DNA of 64,000 nucleotides, from contig NZ_CP090978.1 of assembly GCF_021513275.1 (NCBI RefSeq), positions 4,154,001-4,218,000 of the forward strand, written 5' to 3'. This document shows positions 41,301 to 49,940 of the stretch, piece after piece (positions within the stretch are counted from its first letter, which is position 1; each line of letters opens with the position of its first letter). The position numbers and the translations under genes were made by a program. Under the pieces are notes generated by a model. The model saw nothing but the letters and a program-made list of their open reading frames with translations, had not been told where the DNA came from and did no database searches. This DNA comes from Paenibacillus hexagrammi. Lineage in GTDB: Bacteria; Bacillota; Bacilli; Paenibacillales; NBRC-103111.

Positions 41301-41893
41301 ATACACAGATACATCATGTCGCCACATCCAGTCATAAAACTGGTAACCATTCAGAAAATAATCCTGCGATAATTGTTTGATTTTCTCTTCGCTCTGTGCT
41401 GCCGTTTCTTTTGGAAATTCCGTCGTATAACCGTAACGAGGAAAATGTGTCCAATCGCTGGAGACATCCAGCGCAGAAGTTTGAAATGCATCCGGCTTGC
41501 CCTCTATGTAAGCCTTTACAAGATAGCCTCTAAAGTCGGTTGCCGGAGGCTGCCAGTTGACAGTCAGGTCCGACGAAGTTCCCTGCATAACAGTGATAGG
41601 ACGCGACACCGTACCCATTAGCTTCTCCGCGGAATAAAACTCTAAAATCAACTTGCCGCTCCAATCTGAGCTCTCGTCAAATGAGATGGTAAACTGAGCT
41701 TCTTCACCGGAGCATAACGGGCTTTTTCTGCCGATATTTTTTGAATGGGCTTAGTAGGAATTGCAGAATTCGACAGCACAATTGCTTCTGGAGATGCTGC
41801 TGCCACCACTGCGCTTGGAACAATTGCGGTTTGCAGAAGCACGGCCGTGGCTACCACTTGTGAGAGTATCAATTTCATTTGTTTATTTTTCAT
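35316..41893 (-). CDS. giant surface GH66 enzyme with nine CBM35-like modules and SLH anchor, frameshifted
   Basis: About 2,190 residues when repaired. The signal peptide ends near AVVAAA. Repair needs one G in the GG pair (minus strand) near 41707, giving APGEEAQFTISFDESS. Residues below count from 41651. A GH66 Ig-like domain and barrel begin the protein (HFPRYGY); catalytic candidates are Asp-260 (FDGIHLDQWG) and Glu-332 (FDYSEIWQ). From about 387 to 1501 about nine CBM35-like modules (pattern YEAE..GGW..LNLDSLxVG) interrupt the barrel. It resumes at FFNEPSIRLMDAVLG. After a spacer, three SLH repeats (1930-2111) attach it to the cell wall. A CBM35 within the barrel is known from cycloisomaltooligosaccharide glucanotransferases, so that activity or dextranase is likely. 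RBS AAGGAGG fixes the ATG at 41893. Confidence 0.88.
37148..40493 (-). repeat. nine tandem CBM35-like modules inside the GH66 barrel
   Basis: About 1,115 residues built of about nine divergent copies of a 120-130-residue beta-sandwich. Each opens with an E-A-E type strand, has a GGW or NDW motif midway, and ends with a strand like LNLDSLIVG. DNA identity between copies looks low, so the expansion is not recent. Boundaries are my estimate from the repeated end motif. Confidence 0.75.
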
Positions 41894-41950
41894 GTAATTC
41901 GGTAAGCCTCCTTCATAAGAATCATAGTCTTTAAGCATTGGGCTCAAAAA

Positions 41951-41965
41951 GGTAACCGCTTTCAA
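41951..41965 (-). promoter_or_regulatory. cre-like site upstream of the giant GH66 gene
   Basis: The minus strand TTGAAAGCGGTTACC matches the cre consensus except the last position, 58 bases upstream of the GH66 start. It also shares GGTTAC with the LacI-type operator. Confidence 0.45.
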
Positions 41966-42014
41966 TTCCCCTTTATATTCACACCCCCTGTTGAAATCTA
42001 ATGAAATGGTTATT

Positions 42015-42060
42015 GTTTTGATCAGCGTAACGTAACCGGTTACGTTACGCTGATCAAAAC
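42015..42060. promoter_or_regulatory. 46-bp perfect palindrome containing the LacI-type operator
   Basis: Both arms are 23 bases and exactly complementary, centred between 42037 and 42038. The middle is CGTAACGTAACCGGTTACG, containing GTAACCGGTTAC, the same core found upstream of lacI. It lies between the GH13 stop (four bases away) and the GH66 start. It can act as an operator for GH66, as a 3' hairpin for the GH13 mRNA, or both. The arms end in AAAAC/GTTTT, but no long T-run follows on either strand. Confidence 0.75.
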
Positions 42061-42063
42061 TTC

Positions 42064-43752
42064 CTATTGCTTCTTCAATAATTTGTACACGCGAGCCTCG
42101 TATGGTCTCAGCTCTATGTGACGGATGTCTTCCGACTCCGCTGCGTCATAGTTGCTGATTAGAAGCGTATTTCTTTGATATCTAATATCCTCATCCAACA
42201 CAAAAGAAGCTGGTTCTCCAGTAAAATTAAGGATTACGAGCAACTGCTCTTCATTATTACTACGGATATATGCAAAAATTCGATCATTATCTTCCATAAG
42301 TGCACGATAATTGGAGTAACCGGTTACGTTATGTACCTTACGAAGCTCAATTAATTTTTTATAATAATGAAAGATGGATTCCGGGTCTTGCAATGCCTGC
42401 TCTACGTTGATTTGTTCATAGTTCGGATTGACTGAAATCCAAGGCATACCCTTCGTAAAACCTGCATGCCTGTCAGACGACCATTGCATCGGCGTTCTAC
42501 CGTTGTCCCTGCCTTTCACATAGATCGAATTCATAATTGAATCCACATCTTTACCTGCAGCCAGTTGCTCTTGATACATGTTCAACGTCTCGATATCTTT
42601 ATACTCTTCAATGGATGCGAACTTGACATTCGTCATGCCGATCTCTTCGCCTTGATAAATATAAGGCGTTCCTTGCAAGGTATGCAACAGAGTTGCCAGC
42701 ATTTTCGCCGATTCCTTATGATATACCGTATCATTTCCGAACCGAGATAACATTCGAGGCTGGTCATGATTGTTCAAATACAGGCTGTTCCAGCCTTTGT
42801 CCTGAAGCTCCAGCTGCCACTTTTTGATAATCCTTTTGATGTCGGACAGCTTCCAAGGTTTTACATCCCATTTTCCATGCTCACCGGAATCCACATCCAT
42901 CAACTCAAAATGGAACACCATGTTAAGCTCGTTTCGCTCCTCGCCCACATAAAGCGCGGCCTCTTCGGGTGTAACTCCAATGGCTTCGCCAACAGTCATA
43001 ATATCATACTTGGACAGCACCTCGCGGTTCATCTCTTGCAAATATTCATGTACACGGGGACCGTTCATGAAATAATCACCGCCGAAATGATAGGAGTCAT
43101 GATTTCCTTCAACTACTGAAGGCAGCTCCGGCACCTTGGAGATCAGGTTAATGACATCCATACGGAAGCCGTCAATACCTTTATCCAGCCACCATTTCAT
43201 CATATCGTAAACTTCCTGACGCAGCTTTGGATTTTCCCAGTTTAGATCAGGTTGTTTCTTTGAGAAAAGATGGAGGAAGTATTCTTCTGTTTGTTCATCA
43301 TACTGCCATGCAGAACCGCTAAAGAATGATCCCCAATCGTTAGGCGCATGTCCGTCTTGCCCTGGACGCCATATATAATAATCGCGATACTCATTATCTT
43401 TGGATTTACGGGATTCTACGAACCAGGCGTGCTCATCCGAGCTGTGATTAACCACCAAGTCCATAATCAGCTTCATTCCACGGTCATGCAATCCTTTGAG
43501 AAGTTCTTCCCAGTCGGCGAGCGTTCCAAAATCTTTCATGATAGACTGGTAGTTGCTGATATCATATCCATTGTCATCGTTAGGCGATTCATATACCGGA
43601 CACAACCAGACCACATCAACACCTAATGTTTGTAAATAGTCCAGTTTGGAAATAATACCTTTGAGGTCGCCGATGCCGTCTCCATTGCTGTCCATGAAGC
43701 TTCGTGGATAAATTTGATACACAACGCTGTCTTTCCACCATTGTTTAGCCAT
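42064..43752 (-). CDS. GH13 alpha-1,6-glucosidase (oligo-1,6-glucosidase / dextran glucosidase type)
   Basis: Cytoplasmic enzyme of 562 residues without signal peptide. GH13 signatures are clear: DLVVNHSSD (region I), GFRMDVIN with the nucleophile Asp (region II), VGEAIG with the acid/base Glu (region III) and NNHDQPR (region IV). The Val after the nucleophile is the residue linked to alpha-1,6 specificity in the oligo-1,6-glucosidase subfamily. It would hydrolyse imported isomalto-oligosaccharides from the non-reducing end to glucose. AGGAG precedes the ATG, 15 bases after the lacI stop, so it is in the LacI operon. A copy of the operator core lies inside the gene. Confidence 0.94.
   Translation of the reverse strand: MAKQWWKDSVVYQIYPRSFMDSNGDGIGDLKGIISKLDYLQTLGVDVVWLCPVYESPNDDNGYDISNYQSIMKDFGTLADWEELLKGLHDRGMKLIMDLVVNHSSDEHAWFVESRKSKDNEYRDYYIWRPGQDGHAPNDWGSFFSGSAWQYDEQTEEYFLHLFSKKQPDLNWENPKLRQEVYDMMKWWLDKGIDGFRMDVINLISKVPELPSVVEGNHDSYHFGGDYFMNGPRVHEYLQEMNREVLSKYDIMTVGEAIGVTPEEAALYVGEERNELNMVFHFELMDVDSGEHGKWDVKPWKLSDIKRIIKKWQLELQDKGWNSLYLNNHDQPRMLSRFGNDTVYHKESAKMLATLLHTLQGTPYIYQGEEIGMTNVKFASIEEYKDIETLNMYQEQLAAGKDVDSIMNSIYVKGRDNGRTPMQWSSDRHAGFTKGMPWISVNPNYEQINVEQALQDPESIFHYYKKLIELRKVHNVTGYSNYRALMEDNDRIFAYIRSNNEEQLLVILNFTGEPASFVLDEDIRYQRNTLLISNYDAAESEDIRHIELRPYEARVYKLLKKQ
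42316..42327. promoter_or_regulatory. intragenic LacI-type operator core
   Basis: A perfect GTAACCGGTTAC inside the GH13 coding sequence, encoding the Val-Thr-Gly-Tyr stretch. It could be a roadblock or auxiliary operator, or chance conservation of codons. Confidence 0.4.
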
Positions 43753-43767
43753 TCAAGTAACTCCTGT

Positions 43768-44781
43768 TCAGTAAGTTTTCAATGCTTTCACGGTTTGTCG
43801 TTCGATCAGACTGTGAGGCACGATACTGCTCGGTACTATGCCTCCCGTTTCAACCATGGCAATTAGCTTCTCTGAAGCGATTCGGCCAAGATCATATAAC
43901 GGCTGATGAATCGTCGTCAGGGATGGAACCATCATCTCCGAAAGCTTTAAATTGTCATAACCGACAACAGACAGCTGATCAGGCACGCTGATTCCGTTAT
44001 TCATCGCGTAATTCATCGCCCCTATGGCCATCTCATCACACGCAGCGAATACCCCCGTAATACTGCTGTCTTCGCTTAAAAGCTGTCCCATTAATCGTGA
44101 ACCGCTTTCAAAGCGGAAATTGCCGTAGACGATTTTCGCATCATTCACAGTAATCCCATTATCAACCAATGCTTGCTTATATCCCTCAACGCGGGGAGTG
44201 CCCGCGATCGGATCACCTTTTGTACCGCTTATCATGGCAATATTCCGATGACCTTGACCAATTAAATAATTAGTCGCATCGTAAGCCGCCATTCTGTCAT
44301 CTACCTTGACATAGGGGATTCCTGAATACTTAGTCTCTGAAGATACGAGAACAACAGGAATATTCATAGCGTCTAATACTTGAATGTATTCCTCTTTCAG
44401 CATCTCGCTGGAGAAAATAATCCCATCAACCTGCTTCTCTCGAAGCACCTGTAAATACTTCAACGTCCGATTGCCGTCTACTGCTGTGTTACATACGAGC
44501 ACACTATAACCCCGATCATGAGCTAGCTCTTCGATACCATGTAAAATACCGGAAGAGAACTCATTAGAAACGTCCGGAAACATAACGCCGAGTGTCTGTG
44601 TCCGTTTATTTGACAGCGAACGAGCAATCGCGTTGGGCTGATAACCCATCTCCTCAATGGTCTTTAAAACTTTTTGCTTGGTTTTGTCCGAATAACCGTT
44701 AAGTCCATTCAGTACACGGGATACGGTAGCCACGGATACATTCGATTTCTTGGCAACATCTCTAATTGTAGGGACCATCAT
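43768..44781 (-). CDS. LacI-family repressor
   Basis: 337 residues: an N-terminal LacI helix-turn-helix (TIRDVAKKSNVSVATVSRVL), hinge (YQPNAIARSLSNKRTQTLG), and an effector-binding Peripla_BP domain. ATG-ATG start with GGAGAGG upstream. It is cotranscribed with the GH13 gene downstream. A palindrome GTAACCGGTTAC lies 25 bases upstream and recurs before GH66 and before the binding-protein/chemoreceptor pair, so autoregulation and control of those genes is likely. The inducer is probably an isomalto-oligosaccharide; that is inference from the locus. Confidence 0.93.
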   Translation of the reverse strand: MMVPTIRDVAKKSNVSVATVSRVLNGLNGYSDKTKQKVLKTIEEMGYQPNAIARSLSNKRTQTLGVMFPDVSNEFSSGILHGIEELAHDRGYSVLVCNTAVDGNRTLKYLQVLREKQVDGIIFSSEMLKEEYIQVLDAMNIPVVLVSSETKYSGIPYVKVDDRMAAYDATNYLIGQGHRNIAMISGTKGDPIAGTPRVEGYKQALVDNGITVNDAKIVYGNFRFESGSRLMGQLLSEDSSITGVFAACDEMAIGAMNYAMNNGISVPDQLSVVGYDNLKLSEMMVPSLTTIHQPLYDLGRIASEKLIAMVETGGIVPSSIVPHSLIERQTVKALKTY

Positions 44782-44805
44782 TTATCCTCTCCGACATAAT
44801 ACTAC

Positions 44806-44817
44806 GTAACCGGTTAC
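44806..44817. promoter_or_regulatory. LacI-type operator upstream of lacI
   Basis: Perfect palindrome GTAACCGGTTAC, 25 bases before the repressor start, with the central CG typical of LacI-family operators. The position suits autoregulation. Confidence 0.7.
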
Positions 44818-44830
44818 TCTGAGTATATGC

Positions 44831-46123
44831 CTAAGTTTTATGGATGTCAATCATTGAGTTTTGATTTATTTCTCCCGTCTTTTTTCGATACTCTCTTGGC
44901 GTTAGTCCAGTTACCTTTTTAAATACTCGACTGAAATATTTCTCATCCTGAACCCCCACCAATTCAGAAATTCTGGATACACGCATAGCCGGATTCCCGA
45001 GTAAAATCTTCGCTTTGTCCATCCTAATCCTCGATATATATTCCACAACATTTTCATCTGTAACCTGTTTGAATTTACGGGATACATTTTCTTTGCTGAG
45101 ATAAAATCGTTCCGAAATATCCTGCAGTGTAATTTCCTTACTATAATTCTCTTTTATATATTGTTTTATTTCTTGAACTAATTGACTGTCTTTTGAATCA
45201 TTCCAAAGATGGATCCTACTATTCATGGAATTGCAATGTTCCTGTTCTAGCAGCGATTGTCTGGCCTGTTCAAAGCCTTGACTCACACCTGACGGAAACG
45301 GAAGAATCGTACTTAGTCCCATCTCTATTTCAACACCATAAACAGTCCTGACAGCTAGGATAATCTGCTCAAGAAGGTCCTCTGAGCGCTCAATGTCCTT
45401 CCACACAATTATTACGATATCCGAACCACTGTACCAATAGCGAAAGGTATAACCGAAATTGCCAGCTTTGAATATTTCATTTCCTATATTCGTCATGGTA
45501 AAAGCAAGTAAAGAACGATCTCCATTAAACTTTCGATTTAATACAGGATCCAGACGTTCAAGTGATATCACAGCCAATCGGCAATCTTTTTGACCAAACG
45601 TGGTGCCGAACTCTTTATTTAAAGATTGCACCGCCTCCACCGAACCTATTTGCCCCGATACCAAGTCTGATAAGACCTTATCCCTATAATGCGGTCTAAA
45701 CATATTAAGTTGCGCATGTTGTTCCATACGCTCCTGTCGTGATTTCTGTTCCTCTCTCCACAACGCAATGGCCCGTTCTGCTGCTGAAGTTAATCCTTCT
45801 CTGCTTAGTGGCTTTAGGAGATAATCAACTCCACCATATTGAATAGCAGGCTTCACGTATTCGAAATCCTGAAACCCGCTCATCACGATCGTTTTAGAAT
45901 ACGGTGAATGCTTATGAATCCATTCCAGAAGCTGCGCACCGTTAACAATTGGCATCCGCATATCCATAAAAATTACTGCCGGTAGTTCAGCTGCGATCAG
46001 TTCTAACGCTTCTTTACCGTTATTTGCCTCTAGAACGATTTCAACGCCATATTGCTTCCATGGGATTAAACATCGCACAGCTTCGCGCACATGCCTCTCG
46101 TCATCGACAATTAATGCTTTCAT
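44831..46123 (-). CDS. YesN-type response regulator
   Basis: Response regulator of 430 residues, shorter than the others here. Receiver with VDDE and phospho-acceptor Asp-54 (VIFMDMRMPIVNG); C-terminal AraC double helix-turn-helix (VGVQDEKYFSRVFKKVTGLTP). GGGGAGA lies before the ATG, 15 bases after the kinase stop. The divergent importer at 48109 is the likely target; similar sequence motifs precede its first permease and its binding-protein gene. Confidence 0.93.
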   Translation of the reverse strand: MKALIVDDERHVREAVRCLIPWKQYGVEIVLEANNGKEALELIAAELPAVIFMDMRMPIVNGAQLLEWIHKHSPYSKTIVMSGFQDFEYVKPAIQYGGVDYLLKPLSREGLTSAAERAIALWREEQKSRQERMEQHAQLNMFRPHYRDKVLSDLVSGQIGSVEAVQSLNKEFGTTFGQKDCRLAVISLERLDPVLNRKFNGDRSLLAFTMTNIGNEIFKAGNFGYTFRYWYSGSDIVIIVWKDIERSEDLLEQIILAVRTVYGVEIEMGLSTILPFPSGVSQGFEQARQSLLEQEHCNSMNSRIHLWNDSKDSQLVQEIKQYIKENYSKEITLQDISERFYLSKENVSRKFKQVTDENVVEYISRIRMDKAKILLGNPAMRVSRISELVGVQDEKYFSRVFKKVTGLTPREYRKKTGEINQNSMIDIHKT

Positions 46124-46138
46124 TGCTCTTATCTCCCC

Positions 46139-47968
46139 TCATCCGTTAATGGGTATTTGAATAACTACTTTCAGTCCTGACGGCTCATTGGGACGCATAA
46201 GTAGCTTGGCCTCTTGCCCTACATGTAAACGCAATCTCGCAAGCACATTGATCAATCCAATCTTGTCATTTGCAACAACACTTTTCTTCGAAAGCTCGAC
46301 CTCTATCAAATTCATCATGTTCTCTGACATGCCCTTTCCGTTGTCTGAAACAGAAATGATTAACCTATCCGTTGTCTCCAACTTAATTTCAATATGAATT
46401 TGTCCCTGTTGAATACTGTCTGCAAACCCGTGCTTGAATACATTTTCAACAAGCGGCTGTATAATCATTTTCGGAATTTTGCATTGTCTCGCTGATGGTT
46501 CAACATCTACCTGTACGGATAGCTCTCCACCAAACCGTTCTTGCTGCAATAGTAGATAGTTGTGAACATGCTCCATTTCCGTTTCCAGGGTCACACTCGT
46601 TTCCTCAGTTGCCATAGCGTAACGCATCATGCTTCCTAATGAATAGATCAGATCGTAAACCTTCACAGCTTGATAACGCAGCGATGTTGTCGCGATCGAT
46701 TGCAAAGCATTGTACAAAAAATGCGGATTAATTTGAGCCTGCAACGCCTTGAGTTGATTCGTTTTGTTAGCAATTTCCAACCTGTACTCATTCTCAATCA
46801 GTTGATGAATTGTTGCTGTCATACCTGTAATCTTGCGTGTTAACAAGCCGATTTCGTCTTCATTCTCAACGTCAACTTGGGCGTTAAATTGCCCTGTTTG
46901 GACTTTTTGCGTAAAAGCAATCAATTTCTTGATTGGCGATGTGAATCGAAACGATATCAGCACAGATGCTGCAGCCCCAATTATAAGAAATAATGTGCCG
47001 ATGCCTGCATTAATTCCCGTAATTTTCCGCGTTTCTTCGTATAAGTAATGATCATGTACCCGCTTTAACAACCATCCTTCGAACAAGGGACTATCCACCC
47101 GTTGGAAAAATACGATCCCATCCTGCCAACGGTAATAACCGCTCATTTGATCCTTTCTCATTTGATCCTTTCTCATTTGATCCTTTCTCGCTTGATCCCA
47201 TCCTATCTGAATGTTCTTCCCACTCATTGCAGCCTCGGATGCGTAAATAATGTCCCCTTGACCGTCCACAAGAAATATCTGTTCAGCTGTCGGGTCGAAC
47301 ATGGACTTCGTAATCGCTTCTAGACCTGATGCACGTAAATCGATAGACAAATAAGCCATCGCTTCATCGCTCGGAGTGCGGTAGATCGGTACATGCACAC
47401 TCATGACCTCAGTTGTACCCGATTTCAAATTTGGAATATTGGTTTTCAACCCATAGCGATGGTCAAGATGAATCGGTTCAACTACAGGTCTCTTATCTCC
47501 CTTAACAGCTATCACTGGAATATAAGCGTCATTTCGCTCCCTTCGAAAAAATCCATTCAGAAGAGTGTTTGATTGCTTATTGGCTACCACAAACAAATGA
47601 ATTTGATAAATATCTTTATTGGACTGGTACATATTGAAAAGCTGATTAGAAACGATATCCCTGATATCAGTTGAGCCTAAGGAATATGGCGCGGAAGATA
47701 CTGGTTTTGCATTCAGGAGGGAAGTATACAAGGAATTAGGTAAATTAATACCGCTATATACGGACATAATCAACTGATGAATGCCGCCTAAGTAATTAGA
47801 CATATTATCCTCACCCAAGGAAAGAATCCTTGTATTCTCAGCGATTGACTTCTCCGTAATTGTAGACTTAGTAACGAAATAAGTTACCGTAATGGAAATG
47901 CCAGCCGGAATTAATGTAGTTATAAGCATGAGAGACATTAATTTGCTTCTAATACTTTTTGGAAACAT
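46139..47968 (-). CDS. YesM-type sensor histidine kinase
   Basis: 609 residues, intact. N-terminal membrane helix, extracellular sensor of about 270 residues, second helix near residue 325, HAMP, phospho-accepting His in QAQINPHFLYNA, HATPase (LVENVFKHG, DNGKGM). AGGAGGTG precedes the ATG. The sensor contains three tandem copies of RKDQM near residue 265, encoded by a 15-bp DNA repeat. It is divergent from the MalF/MalG importer and cotranscribed with the regulator at 44831. Confidence 0.93.
   Translation of the reverse strand: MFPKSIRSKLMSLMLITTLIPAGISITVTYFVTKSTITEKSIAENTRILSLGEDNMSNYLGGIHQLIMSVYSGINLPNSLYTSLLNAKPVSSAPYSLGSTDIRDIVSNQLFNMYQSNKDIYQIHLFVVANKQSNTLLNGFFRRERNDAYIPVIAVKGDKRPVVEPIHLDHRYGLKTNIPNLKSGTTEVMSVHVPIYRTPSDEAMAYLSIDLRASGLEAITKSMFDPTAEQIFLVDGQGDIIYASEAAMSGKNIQIGWDQARKDQMRKDQMRKDQMSGYYRWQDGIVFFQRVDSPLFEGWLLKRVHDHYLYEETRKITGINAGIGTLFLIIGAAASVLISFRFTSPIKKLIAFTQKVQTGQFNAQVDVENEDEIGLLTRKITGMTATIHQLIENEYRLEIANKTNQLKALQAQINPHFLYNALQSIATTSLRYQAVKVYDLIYSLGSMMRYAMATEETSVTLETEMEHVHNYLLLQQERFGGELSVQVDVEPSARQCKIPKMIIQPLVENVFKHGFADSIQQGQIHIEIKLETTDRLIISVSDNGKGMSENMMNLIEVELSKKSVVANDKIGLINVLARLRLHVGQEAKLLMRPNEPSGLKVVIQIPING
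47144..47203 (-). repeat. 15-bp tandem repeat in the kinase sensor domain
   Basis: Three exact copies of CATTTGATCCTTTCT (plus strand) and a degenerate fourth. The unit is in frame and encodes RKDQM. It may vary in copy number between isolates. Confidence 0.9.
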
Positions 47969-48014
47969 TCTCTTTTCACCTCCTTTTTGTCACACATTCT
48001 AACAAAGGCCGGCA

Positions 48015-48050
48015 AGATATTCCACCTTTATTAGCATGAAAATGAGTGTA
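48015..48050 (+). promoter_or_regulatory. candidate YesN site before the MalF gene
   Basis: GATATTCCACCTTTATTAG followed by GAGTGTA. Nearly the same arrangement recurs at 49844 before the binding-protein gene (AATATTGTCCACCTTTTTTAG, then AAGTGTA). The shared block in two promoters next to one response regulator suggests a common binding site. Confidence 0.45.
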
Positions 48051-48108
48051 TCAATGCAAGCCCTCTTCTTATAATGAACCTGAAATATAGTAAAAAGGAG
48101 CAATCATC

Positions 48109-48999
48109 ATGAAAAAATCCTACCATTTTCAAAAGGGATGGGGACCTCAACTTGTTTTTATGGGACCATCTCTCATTTTTTTCCTTATCATTGTCATCGT
48201 CCCTTTTTTGCTCGGATTCTATTATTCGTTTACGGATTGGGACGGACTGGATCTGGATAAAGCCGTATGGACAGGTTGGTCCAACTGGCACCGAATCTTT
48301 AATGACGATGATAAATTTTGGGAGTCCTTCTTATTTACGATTCGTTTCACCGTAGTAGGCGTTGTTCTAGCCAACGTACTTGGATTAACGCTCGCGTTAC
48401 TCTTGATGAAGGCGCTAAAATCCAAAAAGATCCTGCGAACTATTTTCTTCTTGCCGAATGTGATCGGCGGCATTCTACTTGGTTATATTTGGCAATTCAT
48501 ATTTATTAAGGGCTTTAGTACCATTGGCGAATTAACCAATCTGCCATTCTTCCAATGGACCTGGCTCGGCAGCCCTACTACCGCATTCTGGGGAATTGTT
48601 ATCGTGTTCGTATGGCAAACTTCTGGATACATGATGGTGATTTATATCGCAGCGCTTGCCGGCGTTTCCAAAGACTTAATTGAAGCCGCACAAATCGACG
48701 GTGCACGCGCTTTCCAGCTATTCAGAACGATCACAGTGCCTCTTATTATGCCGGCGATTACCATTTGCATGTTTCTGACAACTTCGAATGCATTTAAGAT
48801 CTTTGATCTTAATCTATCTCTGACCCGTGGGGGCCCTGGCACATCCACCCAATCGCTTGCATTCAACATTTATGCGGAAGCTTTATTCAACAATCGGTAT
48901 GGCTTGGGAACTGCCAAAGCACTCCTATTCTTTGCCGCCGTTTCCCTCATTACCATCACGCAAGTGTGGTTAACCAAGCGTAAGGAGGTTGCCGCCTAA
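48109..48999 (+). CDS. ABC sugar importer permease, MalF type
   Basis: 296 residues, six membrane segments, EAA loop LIEAAQIDGARAFQLF with ITVPLIMPA and the FDLNLSLTRGGPG block of MalF-class proteins. AAAAGGAG precedes the ATG. The first gene of an importer operon, divergent from the YesM/YesN pair. Its stop codon shares a base with the start of the next permease. Confidence 0.94.
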   Translation: MKKSYHFQKGWGPQLVFMGPSLIFFLIIVIVPFLLGFYYSFTDWDGLDLDKAVWTGWSNWHRIFNDDDKFWESFLFTIRFTVVGVVLANVLGLTLALLLMKALKSKKILRTIFFLPNVIGGILLGYIWQFIFIKGFSTIGELTNLPFFQWTWLGSPTTAFWGIVIVFVWQTSGYMMVIYIAALAGVSKDLIEAAQIDGARAFQLFRTITVPLIMPAITICMFLTTSNAFKIFDLNLSLTRGGPGTSTQSLAFNIYAEALFNNRYGLGTAKALLFFAAVSLITITQVWLTKRKEVAA

Positions 49000-49838
49000 T
49001 GCGCCAACAAGAGAAATATACGGGGAGACTTCTCGTCCTGGAGATTATCGCAATTTTACTCGGTCTTATATTTATTTCTCCTTTCTATCTTGTTCTAACG
49101 AACTCCGTCAAAACGTTAAGAGATATTCTTGTCGATGCAGCATCGCTCCCAAGCACCATTCATTGGAGCAACTATTCGCAGGTTTGGAATATTATAGACT
49201 TCCCCGCAGCGTTCTGGAATTCTTTTCTAATCACTGTGCTTAGCGTTGTTTTTATCGTATTTTTTAGCTCCATGTCCGCATACAGGATTTCCCGAAGACC
49301 ATCTAAGTTCAATGTATTCATGTTTCTTGTACTGATATCGGCGATGATTATTCCATTTCAGTCGATTATGCTCCAACTTGTTCGTGTAACTAGCCTTTTA
49401 GAGCTTAGAGGACAGTTGTACGGAATTGTGGCCTGTTATATCGGATTTGGCATGCCGCTTTCTGTATTTCTGTTTCACGGCTTTATTCGGACCGTTCCCA
49501 TCGAGCTTGAAGAAGCAGCTACAGTCGACGGATGTAATCCTTATGGCATCTATTTCCGAATTGTGCTTCCCCTGCTCAAACCGATCATGGTCACAGTCAT
49601 TATTTTGAATACATTATGGATTTGGAACGACTACCTGCTTCCTGTATTGATCATCGGGGGAAATAAAGATTTGACCACTCTTCCTATTGCAGTTACGAAG
49701 TTTTTTGGCCAGTACACCAAGAAGTGGGATATGGCGCTCGCTGGGCTTATGATGGCGATAACCCCTGTTGTCCTGTTCTTCCTGACCCTTCAGAAATACA
49801 TTGTAGAAGGTGTCACCTCCGGTTCACTAAAAGGATAG
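48999..49838 (+). CDS. ABC sugar importer permease, MalG type
   Basis: 279 residues, six membrane segments, EAA loop ELEEAATVDGCNPYGIYF with IVLPLLKPI. AAGGAGG lies inside the end of the preceding gene and the start overlaps its stop by one base, so translation is coupled. C-terminus VEGVTSGSLKG is typical of CUT1 MalG proteins. Confidence 0.94.
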   Translation: MRQQEKYTGRLLVLEIIAILLGLIFISPFYLVLTNSVKTLRDILVDAASLPSTIHWSNYSQVWNIIDFPAAFWNSFLITVLSVVFIVFFSSMSAYRISRRPSKFNVFMFLVLISAMIIPFQSIMLQLVRVTSLLELRGQLYGIVACYIGFGMPLSVFLFHGFIRTVPIELEEAATVDGCNPYGIYFRIVLPLLKPIMVTVIILNTLWIWNDYLLPVLIIGGNKDLTTLPIAVTKFFGQYTKKWDMALAGLMMAITPVVLFFLTLQKYIVEGVTSGSLKG

Positions 49839-49843
49839 ACCGT

Positions 49844-49880
49844 AATATTGTCCACCTTTTTTAGTAAAATATTAAGTGTA
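49844..49880 (+). promoter_or_regulatory. candidate YesN site before the binding-protein gene
   Basis: Second copy of the ATATT-TCCACCTTT-TTAG ... AGTGTA arrangement described at 48015, located six bases after the MalG stop and about 60-95 bases upstream of the lipoprotein gene. Confidence 0.45.
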
Positions 49881-49890
49881 AGCGTTTCTA
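49877..49890 (+). promoter_or_regulatory. imperfect cre-like site before the binding-protein gene
   Basis: TGTAAGCGTTTCTA resembles cre, with a mismatch in the right half. It partly overlaps the candidate YesN site. Confidence 0.35.
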
Positions 49891-49940
49891 TATATTATCT
49901 AAAATGTAAGTGTAAGGCATAAAAACAAGGAGGTTCAACA

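Noticed and set aside
42015-42060. The long palindrome as an ordinary rho-independent terminator
   Set aside because: No T-run follows the stem on either strand, and the centre matches the operator core. I list it as regulatory instead.
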